A stretch of DNA of 10,530 bases from Campylobacterota bacterium (lineage in GTDB: Bacteria > Campylobacterota > Campylobacteria > Campylobacterales > Sulfurimonadaceae). Below the pieces are notes generated by a model. The model made no database searches. It was not told the origin of the DNA and was given only the letters and a program-made list of their open reading frames with translations. The stretch spans positions 1 to 10,530 of the forward strand of contig JAADDU010000172.1 of assembly GCA_013153755.1 (NCBI GenBank), written 5' to 3'. Numbering within the stretch: the stretch's first letter is position 1; each line of letters starts with the position of its first letter. Below, in pieces: positions 1 through 7,804 of the stretch. The position numbers and the translations under genes were made by a program.

Positions 1-537
1 TATAGTTACTTCAAGAGAAGAAACTTTTTTACTTAAAGATTTAACATTTTTAGATGCTTCATAGAATCTACTATTTAACTTTTTTATCTTCTTTTTTGCA
101 CTTTGAAGCATAACTTTTAAAACTTCAAACTCCATCATGGACTCTTTTGTTACAGATACTTCCTCTTCAAGTATAACAGAGAGAGAAACACTTTGAGATA
201 TGGTAAATACAAGCTCTTCTTCTAATTTTTGTTGATTTGATTTTAAGGTGTTTTTTACACCATCTAAGTTCTTTAAATCTTTTTTACTCTTTTGATAAAT
301 AGTTTCTTTTTGTTTTAGTTCTTTTTTTAGTTTATCTAGATATATTTGCTGTCTATTTATCTCTTTTTTTTGATTTAAAATAGCTTTTGCAGTTTTTGCC
401 ATCTTTTTGTTTAGTTTTAGATAATTTCTTGAAAAATAGTTAAGCTTGTTGCTAGTTTTTTTTATATTTACATCCACGCTTGTTTTAGATACAAGCAAAG
501 ATGTAAACAATATAAATATAAAAAATAAACGAATCAT
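1..537 (-). CDS. M23/EnvC-like murein hydrolase activator, N-terminal part
   Basis: The first 179 codons are present; the gene runs off the left edge. The start ATG overlaps the ftsX stop (ATGA), with a GAAGAAG stretch just upstream as ribosome binding site. Residues 1-17 form a hydrophobic signal peptide (MIRLFFIFILFTSLLVS). The rest is Lys/Glu/Gln-rich and strongly helical, consistent with a long periplasmic coiled coil. Proteins encoded directly after ftsEX in this phylum have such a coiled coil followed by a C-terminal LytM/M23 domain. In the E. coli FtsEX-EnvC system the coiled coil docks on the FtsX periplasmic loop and passes on ATPase-driven conformational change to activate amidases. 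The catalytic or activator domain lies outside the window, so it is not known whether the Zn ligands are present. The assignment rests on position, export signal and coiled coil. Confidence 0.78.
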   Translation of the reverse strand, partial: MIRLFFIFILFTSLLVSKTSVDVNIKKTSNKLNYFSRNYLKLNKKMAKTAKAILNQKKEINRQQIYLDKLKKELKQKETIYQKSKKDLKNLDGVKNTLKSNQQKLEEELVFTISQSVSLSVILEEEVSVTKESMMEFEVLKVMLQSAKKKIKKLNSRFYEASKNVKSLSKKVSSLEVTI

Positions 538-1346
538 ACTTCTTCTTTATGTCCTAAAACGATAAATGATGCTAAAAGGATAGACAATATAAGTGCCACT
601 CCTAAAAGTAACAAAGAATCATTTAACACATCATATATAACTATATTTATCCCTATATTAGTAAACTGTTCTTTTACTAATGCAAGTGATGAAAGATAGA
701 TAAATAAAGAAAAAGCCAAAATACTAGCTATGATAGCATCTACAATAGCTAGTCTAAATAAAACTGCAGAACGAAGCCAAGTTGGTGCTCCAAATAGCCC
801 CATAATATTCATCCTCTCACTATGTTTAAACTGCCAGATACGGAGCTCTTTAAAAATAAGCAAAGTTGTTACTACAAAAACAACAATAGCAAATAAAGAA
901 ACTACATTTTTAAACAACAAAAGCAATTTATATGTGGTGTCATGACTATGTGCAAAATCTTCTATCTTAGTTATCGATTTATTTTTCATTAAATCTTTTT
1001 TAAGATTTTCTATCTGTTTTGGTGTTGGATATTTTGAAAGTCTTAGTTTATAAAATTTGGGTAATGTTAATTTTAATAATTCTATATTTTTTTGACTTAT
1101 ACCACTATTTAATCTTTTTATAACTTTCTCAGCAGACAGTTCTTCTACCTCTGAAATCATACTATTTAACTTTAATATAGAAACTCTATCTAATCTCTTT
1201 TGAGAAACAATAATAACTGAGTAGTTATTTGTTAAGTTTTGTTTATAAGCATCTATTGACCTATCTACTACTATAAATATCTGCATAGAAAAAAGGATGC
1301 TAAGAAGAGCTACGACTAAAGATAAGTGATTTTTAAACGACTTCAT
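534..1346 (-). CDS. ftsX: Cell division ABC transporter permease FtsX
   Basis: FtsX is the membrane subunit of the FtsEX complex, which couples ATP hydrolysis at the septum to activation of periplasmic murein hydrolases. From the chosen start the protein is 270 aa. It has one TM segment near the N-terminus (about 8-27), a periplasmic domain of about 115 residues, then three TM segments (about 143-167, 196-221, 244-265), the normal FtsX topology. The cytoplasmic segment after TM2 (176-201, with SERMNIMGLFGAP) matches the conserved FtsX region of the form E-x-x-x-x-LxGA. An in-frame ATG exists 42 bp upstream at 1388. I chose 1346 because GGAA lies 6 nt before it and the protein then begins [10 protein letters not shown], a typical cytoplasmic lead into TM1. 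It overlaps ftsE by 14 bp and the next gene by 4 bp, so the three are probably co-translated. Confidence 0.88.
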   Translation of the reverse strand: MKSFKNHLSLVVALLSILFSMQIFIVVDRSIDAYKQNLTNNYSVIIVSQKRLDRVSILKLNSMISEVEELSAEKVIKRLNSGISQKNIELLKLTLPKFYKLRLSKYPTPKQIENLKKDLMKNKSITKIEDFAHSHDTTYKLLLLFKNVVSLFAIVVFVVTTLLIFKELRIWQFKHSERMNIMGLFGAPTWLRSAVLFRLAIVDAIIASILAFSLFIYLSSLALVKEQFTNIGINIVIYDVLNDSLLLLGVALILSILLASFIVLGHKEEV

Positions 1347-2004
1347 GTATAGTTCCATATTCAATATTGTAATGTTTATAATCCACATTCATATTTTGAG
1401 GAATATTATGTGTGACCACTATAACTGTAGTTTTTAGCTGTTCATTTGCACCCTCTAAAAGATTCCAAATAAGTTGAGATGAGTAATCATCCAAGTTACC
1501 AGTTGGCTCATCTGCTAGTATTAAGATAGGATTATGAGACAAAGCTCTAGCCATCGCAACCCTTTGCTGTTCCCCACCACTAAGTTCTAGTGGATACTTT
1601 CCAGCTTGATGTTGAAGCCTTACATGTTTTAGAAGTGACTCTACTTGATTTTGAGTTACAACTTTTTCATAACCATTTATGATAAGAGGCAACATTATAT
1701 TTTTTTCTATTGTCCACTCTTTTATAAGTTTATAATCTTGAAAAACTATACCTATATGTTTTCTTAAAAAATTTAATTTTGAATTTTTTACATTACTAAG
1801 TTCAACACCACATACAACTAAATTACCTTGCTTAGGTTTTAATGCACCATATAAAGATTTTAGAAGAGTTGATTTTCCACTACCACTTGCCCCTGTAATA
1901 AAAACAAAGCTACCAGAACTTATGGAAAATGTTGCTTTATTTATGATGGTTTCACTACTAGAGTACGCAAGTGATAAATCTTTAGCCATTATTACCTTAT
2001 CCAT
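1333..2004 (-). CDS. ftsE: Cell division ATP-binding protein FtsE
   Basis: FtsE is the cytoplasmic ATPase of the FtsEX divisome complex. The 223-aa protein, normal for FtsE, carries a complete ABC motif set: Walker A GASGSGKS (38-45), Q-loop Gln89 in VFQDY, signature LSGGEQQR (141-148), Walker B ILILADEP with catalytic Glu166, D-loop GNLDD, and H-loop His199. The VFQDYKLI stretch after the Q-loop is typical of FtsE and the related MacB/LolD ATPases; adjacency to ftsX decides for FtsE. The start at 2004 is supported by GAGG 6 nt upstream, inside the end of trmB. An alternative Met at codon 6 lacks such a site. The start overlaps the trmB stop by 8 bp. Confidence 0.93.
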   Translation of the reverse strand: MDKVIMAKDLSLAYSSSETIINKATFSISSGSFVFITGASGSGKSTLLKSLYGALKPKQGNLVVCGVELSNVKNSKLNFLRKHIGIVFQDYKLIKEWTIEKNIMLPLIINGYEKVVTQNQVESLLKHVRLQHQAGKYPLELSGGEQQRVAMARALSHNPILILADEPTGNLDDYSSQLIWNLLEGANEQLKTTVIVVTHNIPQNMNVDYKHYNIEYGTIHEVV

Positions 2005-3169
2005 TTAAAACCTCATTTAAAAACTGATGTGCTTTTAGATTACTTTTTGATTTTAAAGGTAAAGTTGGATAGTAAGATGCACTATCTCTCTTAACTATAA
2101 GATATAGATGCTCTGGTCTATCAAAACTTCCCATAGATATACGAAACATCGCACCATCTTTTAAGCTATAAACTCTCTCAAAATGTATAAATCCACCATC
2201 AAACTTATAAGTTTTTGCATGTAAATCTTTAGATGCAATGCTTTTTAGTGATATATCTTTAAACTCAAAATCTCCATCTATGCTTAATGCATCTGAATAC
2301 TCATCATTTATCATAGTTACATCATAGATATTCTTTTGCATCTTTTTCCATCTATCTTCATACTTTGAGCTTACTTCTATCTCTTTGTTTTTATTTATAT
2401 GAAGAGTTGTTTTGTTAAAGTTAATAAATGTCTCATAAGAGTAAGCATAATAATTTTCACTATCTGTTCTAAGTTCTAAGTTGCCACCAACTTTTAAGAC
2501 TCTTCTGGATTCTTCTATAAATGAAGTAGATATAACTCTTCGATGTGGTTTTTTATCCCAAGGAACTGGAAAATGAACATATATTTTATCTACAAGGTTT
2601 GATGGAACTAGCTCCATAAAAAGTCTAGCATCATAATCAAGTACAAGAAGATTTTTCAACCCTTGTATACTTACTTGTTTTAAAACTTGCTCTATAGATG
2701 GTCTATGTATCTCAATACCAACAAAAAGTATGTCAGGATTTTTAGATGCTTGATGTAGAAGGTGTCTCCCTGAACCAAATCCAACTTCTATACGAAGTTC
2801 TTTATCTATAGGAAAATCCTTTGCAAAATAATCTATCTGTTTTAAGGCATTAGATTCTTGCAAATGTATGTTTTTCTCTTTTTGTGGAACATTTGAAGCT
2901 AAGACTTCAAGACTAGCAACTTTAGCATATGTCAAGAGTGCTTTATGAACATTATGTATAGATGCAGGTCTGGTTAATTTATCAGTTTTTAAAAGACTTT
3001 TTTTATCCTCTTGTTTTACAAGTAAAAAAAAGTCCTCATCTTCTAATGTTACCGAGATAAGTGCTTCATCAGTATGTTTAGTGTTTCTTGCTATAAAGTT
3101 AAAAGAAATTTCATCCATTTTTACAGGAAAATCTATCTCTTTAAACTCTTTTATGTGTAAATGTGGCAT
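1997..3169 (-). CDS. trmB: tRNA (guanine-46-N7)-methyltransferase TrmB, long form
   Basis: TrmB transfers a methyl group from S-adenosylmethionine to N7 of G46 in the tRNA variable loop. The Rossmann methyltransferase core is at about residues 120-250: SAM-binding [10 protein letters not shown] (127-136), GIEIH (151-155), the family signature [13 protein letters not shown] (199-211) and LRTDSENY (233-240). Most bacterial TrmB proteins are around 210-240 aa. This one is 390 aa, with about 120 extra residues before the core and about 140 after it. Long TrmB proteins are known in Campylobacterota, and the function of the extra parts is unclear to me. The start at 3169 has a weak GAG 5 nt upstream and lies 10 bp after the flpA-like stop. 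The end overlaps ftsE. Confidence 0.9.
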   Translation of the reverse strand: MPHLHIKEFKEIDFPVKMDEISFNFIARNTKHTDEALISVTLEDEDFFLLVKQEDKKSLLKTDKLTRPASIHNVHKALLTYAKVASLEVLASNVPQKEKNIHLQESNALKQIDYFAKDFPIDKELRIEVGFGSGRHLLHQASKNPDILFVGIEIHRPSIEQVLKQVSIQGLKNLLVLDYDARLFMELVPSNLVDKIYVHFPVPWDKKPHRRVISTSFIEESRRVLKVGGNLELRTDSENYYAYSYETFINFNKTTLHINKNKEIEVSSKYEDRWKKMQKNIYDVTMINDEYSDALSIDGDFEFKDISLKSIASKDLHAKTYKFDGGFIHFERVYSLKDGAMFRISMGSFDRPEHLYLIVKRDSASYYPTLPLKSKSNLKAHQFLNEVLNG

Positions 3170-3179
3170 TTATACTCAT

Positions 3180-4529
3180 TTAATTAAAATCTTCAAGTGG
3201 AATTATAACCTCTTGAGTTTTAGAATTGTTTTTTTGTACTGGTGTTTCATCAAGTTGTTTTTTTCTATTATCAGCTAAATTTTTAGGAGTTTTCACCTCA
3301 ACCTCTATACTTGGCTTAGATAAAATCAAATACTTGTCAAGCGCATATACTTTATACATATATGTTATATTTGGACCTATATCACTATCTTCAAAATGCT
3401 GTTGAGTTATATCTCTAAACTCTTGTGTTTTAGCTTTAAACCAACCAGTTTTAATCTTTTTAACAACTATAAAACTCTTTACTCTACTATCTGTTGAAGT
3501 CCATTTTAAGTTTATTTTATCTCCTACAAGTTTAGCTTCTATTAAAGATGGTGCCTCTGGTTTTCCAAGTGTGATACCTTGTATAGAAATCTTATTATGA
3601 ATACTTTCTAAAGTATTTTTCTCAACCACACTAACTCTATAAAAGTATTCTTTAGCATCTTCATCTATTGCATCTGTAAATCTATTGTTATAAAGTTTTG
3701 CTATAAGTTTATAAGAACCATCTGAAGATGTTGCTCTATAAAGATTATAATGGTCAAAATCTTCTTCTAGTGATTTTTCCCAAGTTATATCTATCTTTTT
3801 TGGTAAGTCAGTTGTTGTTAGTATATGTTCTATGCTTTTTGGTAAAGGTTTTGTTATAACTTTTACAACTTTACTCGGTGTTGAGATAAGACCATCAAAA
3901 GTTTCCACACGGATACGATAGTTATATACATAATTATCTTTAAGATTCATATCTATATACTCAGCACTAAGTCGTCCCTCCACTATTGCTATATCTTTAA
4001 ACTTTTCATCTTCAAGAGTTTTTCTCTCAATATGGTAAGATTTAACTTTTTGGTTTATATGTGGTCGCCAAATAATTTTTGCAGTTCGTGGCATATTTCC
4101 AATACTTTGTATCCAAATAACAGATTTTAAAACAGGTAATGAACTGATATCTTTTACTTTACTCATCTTTGATTCTGCATCTTTAGAAAAAGTTTTAAAA
4201 CTATACTTATAATTTGTGTTTGGCTTTATTTCGTTATCAAGAAAATGTGTTGCAAAACGATTATTTATAGTTTTATAATAAGTAAGTTCACTATCTGTTT
4301 TGCCTACTGTTTGTTTGTATATGTAAAAACCATTTACTCTCTCATCAGATATACTGTGCCATTCAAAAGCTATAGCATTCATATCTGCAAAAGCTCCCAT
4401 TCTTGTTAATTTTACAACAGGAAGAGTAGCATCTATGTTTACTTTTTCTTTTGGTTTTGGAGTGGTTGTACACCCACTAAATATCAGTAGAAAAACTGTG
4501 TAAAATGTTGTTAGTATCCATAACTTCAT
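3180..4529 (-). CDS. flpA: Fibronectin type III repeat lipoprotein, FlpA-like
   Basis: A 449-aa surface or periplasmic lipoprotein. The signal sequence ends in a lipobox, FSGC, with Cys20 as the predicted lipidation site. I count four Fn3-like repeats at about 37-132, 133-229, 230-323 and 324-415, each with the strand pattern ending in Y-x-Y/F-x-V (YKYSFKTF, YNYRIRVET, YFYRVSVVE, YMYKVYAL). A polar tail of about 35 residues follows. Position between rluD and trmB matches C. jejuni flpA (Cj1279c), a fibronectin-binding adhesin. Residues 154-162 (WRPHINQKV) align with the WRPHPDFRV stretch reported as the FlpA fibronectin-binding site. The start is fixed by GGAG 7 nt upstream (4537-4540) and by the signal peptide, although it overlaps rluD out of frame by 53 bp. 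Orthology is well supported; an adhesin role in this organism is not. Confidence 0.82.
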   Translation of the reverse strand: MKLWILTTFYTVFLLIFSGCTTTPKPKEKVNIDATLPVVKLTRMGAFADMNAIAFEWHSISDERVNGFYIYKQTVGKTDSELTYYKTINNRFATHFLDNEIKPNTNYKYSFKTFSKDAESKMSKVKDISSLPVLKSVIWIQSIGNMPRTAKIIWRPHINQKVKSYHIERKTLEDEKFKDIAIVEGRLSAEYIDMNLKDNYVYNYRIRVETFDGLISTPSKVVKVITKPLPKSIEHILTTTDLPKKIDITWEKSLEEDFDHYNLYRATSSDGSYKLIAKLYNNRFTDAIDEDAKEYFYRVSVVEKNTLESIHNKISIQGITLGKPEAPSLIEAKLVGDKINLKWTSTDSRVKSFIVVKKIKTGWFKAKTQEFRDITQQHFEDSDIGPNITYMYKVYALDKYLILSKPSIEVEVKTPKNLADNRKKQLDETPVQKNNSKTQEVIIPLEDFN

Positions 4530-5454
4530 CTATCTGCTCCATATTGAATTTTTTAGCTAAAAAGTCTTTCATTACACTATCTAATGGTGCTATGAAAGAG
4601 ACTCTTTTTTTAGTTGTCGGATGTATAAAATATATTATGTATGCGTGAAGCAAAATTCGTTCCGATTTCTCCTCTTTTGGACGCAAAGCGTATATATGAT
4701 CACCTATGATATGTCGGCTTATACTCTCTAAATGTACACGGATTTGATGTGTTCTTCCTGTAAAAAGTTTACAAGCTATAAACTGATATTTTTCATCTAT
4801 AGATTGGTCTAAAACCTTAAAAATAGTTTTAGCATATTTAGATTTAGTATCTTCTTTACATGCCATTTTAAGTCTGTTTGATGGACTTCTTCCTATATTA
4901 CACTCTATAGTTGTCAAATCATCTTTTAGTGGAGGATTAATAACAGCTAGATAATATCTTCCCATAGTTTTATCTTGAAGTTGCAAAGATAAAAACTCAT
5001 GTGCTTTGTTGTTTTTTGCCACAACCATAGCACCACTTGTACCTTTATCTAGTCTATGTACTATCCCATGTCTTTCCTCCCCACTAATTGTTGAGAGTCT
5101 TATACCCTTATGCTTTAGCCAATCAACAAGAGTAGCCTCTTTTACACTAGGAGCTGGATGAACAGTAAGGGAAGTTGGCTTATTTATAACTAAAACATCA
5201 TCATCTTCATAAAGAATTTCCACATCAAAATCTATATCTAATGCTTTTTCTTGTTTAGGTTTAGGAAACTCAACCCTAACAGTTTGAGAAAGTTTAAGTT
5301 TAACACCTGGACGACTTACTAGTTTGTCATCTATAAAAACAACTTTTTGTTTTATGAGAAGTGTTATCTGAGAGCGTGTTTGCCCTATCTTTGATGCTAA
5401 AAATGTGTCTAACCTTTGCACTTCATCGCAAATATACTCTTGTATACTATTCAT
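4477..5454 (-). CDS. rluD: Ribosomal large subunit pseudouridine synthase, RluD/RluA family
   Basis: Isomerises uridines to pseudouridine in RNA; RluD acts on helix 69 of 23S rRNA. The 325-aa protein has an N-terminal S4 RNA-binding domain (about 11-62, TRSQITLLIKQKVVFIDDK), then the RluA-type catalytic domain. The catalytic motif HRLDKGTSG (133-141) holds Asp136, and GRTHQIRVHL (233-242) is the conserved substrate-pocket motif. The S4 plus catalytic layout and length fit RluD, but RluC-like specificity cannot be excluded from sequence alone. AAGGGG lies a few bases before the ATG. It is the first gene of the minus-strand operon and diverges from rodA across 45 bp. Its last 17 codons overlap the signal-peptide codons of the lipoprotein gene in another frame. 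Confidence 0.9.
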   Translation of the reverse strand: MNSIQEYICDEVQRLDTFLASKIGQTRSQITLLIKQKVVFIDDKLVSRPGVKLKLSQTVRVEFPKPKQEKALDIDFDVEILYEDDDVLVINKPTSLTVHPAPSVKEATLVDWLKHKGIRLSTISGEERHGIVHRLDKGTSGAMVVAKNNKAHEFLSLQLQDKTMGRYYLAVINPPLKDDLTTIECNIGRSPSNRLKMACKEDTKSKYAKTIFKVLDQSIDEKYQFIACKLFTGRTHQIRVHLESISRHIIGDHIYALRPKEEKSERILLHAYIIYFIHPTTKKRVSFIAPLDSVMKDFLAKKFNMEQIDEVMDTNNILHSFSTDI

Positions 5455-5469
5455 TATGCCCCTTTGTGA

Positions 5470-5475
5470 TACAAT
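5470..5475 (+). promoter_or_regulatory. Putative extended -10 element for rodA
   Basis: TGaTACAAT (5467-5475) is an extended -10 with five of six -10 bases matching. Transcription would start near 5482, leaving a leader of about 18 nt that contains the GGAG ribosome binding site at 5488-5491. No convincing -35 is visible; weak -35 boxes are usual in this phylum. Inferred from sequence only. Confidence 0.4.
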
Positions 5476-5499
5476 TTCAAAAAAAATGGAGTTATTTTT

Positions 5500-6612
5500 T
5501 TGTGGAGATTTGATAAGCGTATTTTAGCACAATTTGATTTTTTATCTATTATCCTTATAATCCCTTTGGTCATAACTTCCCATTGGCTTATAAATGAAGC
5601 TGTTCCAGCACTTGCTCAAAAGCAAAGCGCTTATGTTGGAGTGGCATTTATAGCTTTTATTTTTGTATTTTTTCTTCCTATTCGTAGAATGAGTTGGCTT
5701 ATACCTATGATTTACTGGGCAAATATAGCTCTTTTACTTGCAGTTGAATTTTTTGGACATGCAAGATTAGGTGCTCAACGCTGGATTAGTATACCTTTTA
5801 TAAACGCAACCCTACAGCCATCAGAATTTGTAAAACCAGCCCTTATATTGATGTTAGCTTATCTCATACATAAAAATCCACCATCAAGATATGGTTACAA
5901 CTTAAAAGAGTTTTTAAAAATCAGTTTTTATATACTTTTACCATTTATACTTATAGCAAGAGAACCAGACTTAGGAACTGCTCTTGTTTTATTACTTATA
6001 GGTTATGGAGTTTTATTTTTTGTTGGTGTAAATTGGAAAATCTGGGCAACTATTTTAAGTGTTATCATACTTGTATCACCACTTGTTTATAAATTTGGAC
6101 TACATGAGTATCAAAAAACAAGAATCAAAGATTTCTTAAGTGAAAAACCTTCCTACCATGTTCAGCAGTCCATTATAGCTATAGGTTCTGGTGGTTGGAC
6201 TGGTAAAGATAAAGATGATGCAACCCAAACTCAAATGAAATTTTTACCAATCGCTACAAGTGACTTTATCTTTGCATTTATTGTTGAGAGAACTGGTTTT
6301 TTAGGTGCATTAGGCATCATACTTTTATATGTATCGCTTATACTGCACCTAATGAGTTTAAGCACCTTTCATAAAGACTACTATATAAAAGTTGTTACTA
6401 TAGCCATATCGTTTATGATTTTTATCTATATGGGTGTAAATATCTCTATGACTATAGGTTATGCACCAGTTGTTGGCGTTCCACTACCCATGTTTAGTTA
6501 TGGTGGAAGTAGTTTTTTAAACTTTATCATTCTCTTTGCAATTATGCAAAATCTTATAACATTTAAATATAAAGATATGTATGATAACCGTGGTACAAAA
6601 AGCTTCTTATAG
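5500..6612 (+). CDS. rodA: Rod-shape peptidoglycan glycosyltransferase RodA (MrdB), SEDS family
   Basis: RodA polymerises glycan strands from lipid II during cell elongation, working with a class B PBP such as PBP2 in the inner membrane. The 370-aa polytopic protein has the SEDS signatures GAQRWI (91-96) with PSEF (107-110), REPDLGTAL (154-162), a GSGGWTGK segment (229-236), the catalytic-region TSDFIFAF (253-260) with Asp255, and GVPLPMFSYGGSSF (326-339). The MKFLPIATSDFIFA block and the position opposite rluD, where C. jejuni has mrdB, favour RodA over FtsW. The start is TTG at 5500: GGAG sits 8 nt upstream and the protein then begins WRFDKRILAQFD, the usual RodA N-terminus. The upstream ATG at 5486 is in another frame. 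The 3' end overlaps the convergent lytic transglycosylase gene by 6 bp. Confidence 0.9.
   Translation: MWRFDKRILAQFDFLSIILIIPLVITSHWLINEAVPALAQKQSAYVGVAFIAFIFVFFLPIRRMSWLIPMIYWANIALLLAVEFFGHARLGAQRWISIPFINATLQPSEFVKPALILMLAYLIHKNPPSRYGYNLKEFLKISFYILLPFILIAREPDLGTALVLLLIGYGVLFFVGVNWKIWATILSVIILVSPLVYKFGLHEYQKTRIKDFLSEKPSYHVQQSIIAIGSGGWTGKDKDDATQTQMKFLPIATSDFIFAFIVERTGFLGALGIILLYVSLILHLMSLSTFHKDYYIKVVTIAISFMIFIYMGVNISMTIGYAPVVGVPLPMFSYGGSSFLNFIILFAIMQNLITFKYKDMYDNRGTKSFL
5521..5526 (-). promoter_or_regulatory. Putative extended -10 element for the rluD operon
   Basis: Read on the minus strand, TGCTAAAAT is an extended -10 (five of six) lying inside the first codons of rodA. It would give a leader of about 60 nt before rluD. 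If real, the rluD and rodA transcripts overlap at their 5' ends. Weakly supported; another start within 5455-5500 is possible. Confidence 0.3.
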
Positions 6613-7647
6613 CTCTTTTTTTATCTTTTGTGCTAGTTGATGTACTGCCATTGCATAATAAGAACTATGATTATATCTAGTTATCACATAAAAATTATGA
6701 GTTCCGTACCAAAGTTCATCATACTTCTTTCTCTCTAACTTAATCAACCTAACCTTATCGTTATATCTAAATTTTTTATCTTTTGGGTAGATACCCTTTA
6801 AATGTTTTCTCTCATATTGATGAAGATACCCTGTTTTATGTTTTTTAAAACGGATGCCTTTATAAGATACACGAGTAGCTACAGGCATATACTTTTTCCA
6901 TCCACTTTGTTTAAAATAATTTGCAATACTACCTATAGCATCTGGAACTTCTGAAAGTATCACTCTGCCATCACCATCAAAATCAACACCAAGTTTTTTA
7001 AAGTTACTAGGCATAAACTGTCCTAGCCCTATTGCACCTGCAAAAGAACCTTTTATCTCTTTTGGGTTTACCCCCTCACGCTTAACCATCTTTAAAAATT
7101 CTTTTAATTCTTTTTTAAAAAATTTATTGCGACGATTTTTCTCAAATGCTAAAGTGCATAAAGTATCAAATACTGGATATTTTCCAGTATATAAACCATA
7201 ATAACTCTCTATCCCTATGATGGCTGTGATATATTCAGGGGGAATTCCATACTTTTTATAAGCACGATTTAAAATTTTCCTGTACTTTTTCATAAATTTT
7301 ACACCACGAGAGATTCTTTTAGGATTCAAAAGTTTTTTTTCGTATCTACTCCAAGTTCCGTAGTTTCTTTTATACTTTTTCTTTTTTTTCTTGTTTAAAT
7401 GTACTTTTTTCTTAACTTTTTTTGGTATAGCATAAAATTTTAAAGAACGTTTTTGTAACTCTACACTACAAAAAAGCTCTTTTAGCTCTTTTTGTGAAAA
7501 ATCTTCTGTAGTTACCATCTCTTCTATAAAAATTTTTGTTAAATTATTTTCATTATAATTAATAAGAGTAGATTTAGATGCAGTAGAAGCATAAATATGT
7601 AGTGAAAAGATAGTGACTAAGATTATACTTTTTATAAGTACTTTCAT
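6607..7647 (-). CDS. mltB: MltB-type lytic murein transglycosylase
   Basis: Cleaves the MurNAc-GlcNAc bond of peptidoglycan non-hydrolytically, leaving 1,6-anhydro-MurNAc. The 346-aa protein has a cleavable signal peptide (1-20, ending IYA) and no lipobox Cys, so it is probably soluble and periplasmic, unlike lipoprotein E. coli MltB. The catalytic Glu147 is in IIGIESYYG, followed by SFAGAIGLGQFMPSNF (201-216), the family active-site core. An EF-hand-like loop DFDGDGRVILSE (222-233) matches the calcium site known in Slt35/MltB. A very basic stretch, about 76-94 with many consecutive lysines, precedes the catalytic domain. AAGG lies 7 nt before the ATG. The gene is convergent with rodA, so a synthesis enzyme and a cleavage enzyme of the wall sit side by side. 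Confidence 0.85.
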   Translation of the reverse strand: MKVLIKSIILVTIFSLHIYASTASKSTLINYNENNLTKIFIEEMVTTEDFSQKELKELFCSVELQKRSLKFYAIPKKVKKKVHLNKKKKKKYKRNYGTWSRYEKKLLNPKRISRGVKFMKKYRKILNRAYKKYGIPPEYITAIIGIESYYGLYTGKYPVFDTLCTLAFEKNRRNKFFKKELKEFLKMVKREGVNPKEIKGSFAGAIGLGQFMPSNFKKLGVDFDGDGRVILSEVPDAIGSIANYFKQSGWKKYMPVATRVSYKGIRFKKHKTGYLHQYERKHLKGIYPKDKKFRYNDKVRLIKLERKKYDELWYGTHNFYVITRYNHSSYYAMAVHQLAQKIKKEL

Positions 7648-7669
7648 TAATAAACCTTATTTCCTTAAG

Positions 7670-7675
7670 ATAATA
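7670..7675 (-). promoter_or_regulatory. Possible -10 element for mltB
   Basis: On the minus strand TATTAT lies 22 bp before the mltB start and would give a leader of about 16 nt. There is no clear -35. No hairpin-plus-T-run terminator separates the last tRNA from mltB, so read-through from the tRNA operon could also express it. Confidence 0.25.
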
Positions 7676-7702
7676 GAATGATTTATATAATAAAAAGAAG
7701 TA

Positions 7703-7779
7703 TGGCGCGGTGGACGAGATTCGAACTCGCGACCCCCTGCGTGACAGGCAGGTATTCTAACCAACTGAACTACCACCGC
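7703..7779 (-). tRNA. tRNA-Asp (anticodon GTC), copy nearest mltB
   Basis: A 77-nt cloverleaf including encoded CCA. Acceptor GCGGTGG pairs with CCACCGC, discriminator base G. The anticodon stem CCTGC/GCAGG closes loop CTGTCAC with anticodon GTC and T33. The T-loop TTCGAAT is standard. It is identical to the second tRNA-Asp at 8262-8338 and is the last gene of the six-tRNA array. Confidence 0.95.
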
Positions 7780-7804
7780 AACCTAAAATAAAAACACCTT
7801 AAAA

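Noticed and set aside
730..945. Plus-strand open frame of 71 codons
   Set aside because: It is antisense to ftsX, whose protein sequence is clearly conserved; no ribosome binding site or recognisable product.
3081..3278. Plus-strand open frame of 65 codons
   Set aside because: It is antisense to the trmB start and lipoprotein end; hydrophobic only because of AT-rich complement sequence.
6601..6612. Terminator between convergent rodA and mltB
   Set aside because: The two coding regions overlap by 6 bp, leaving no intergenic sequence, and no stem-loop is evident at the ends.
7382..7389. Phase-variable homopolymer in mltB
   Set aside because: Eight T/A is common in an AT-rich genome, the frame is intact, and lytic transglycosylases are not typical phase-variable genes; kept only as a minor note.
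7648..7702. Intrinsic terminator after the tRNA array
   Set aside because: The sequence is AT-rich with T-stretches, but I found no GC-containing hairpin followed by a T-run.
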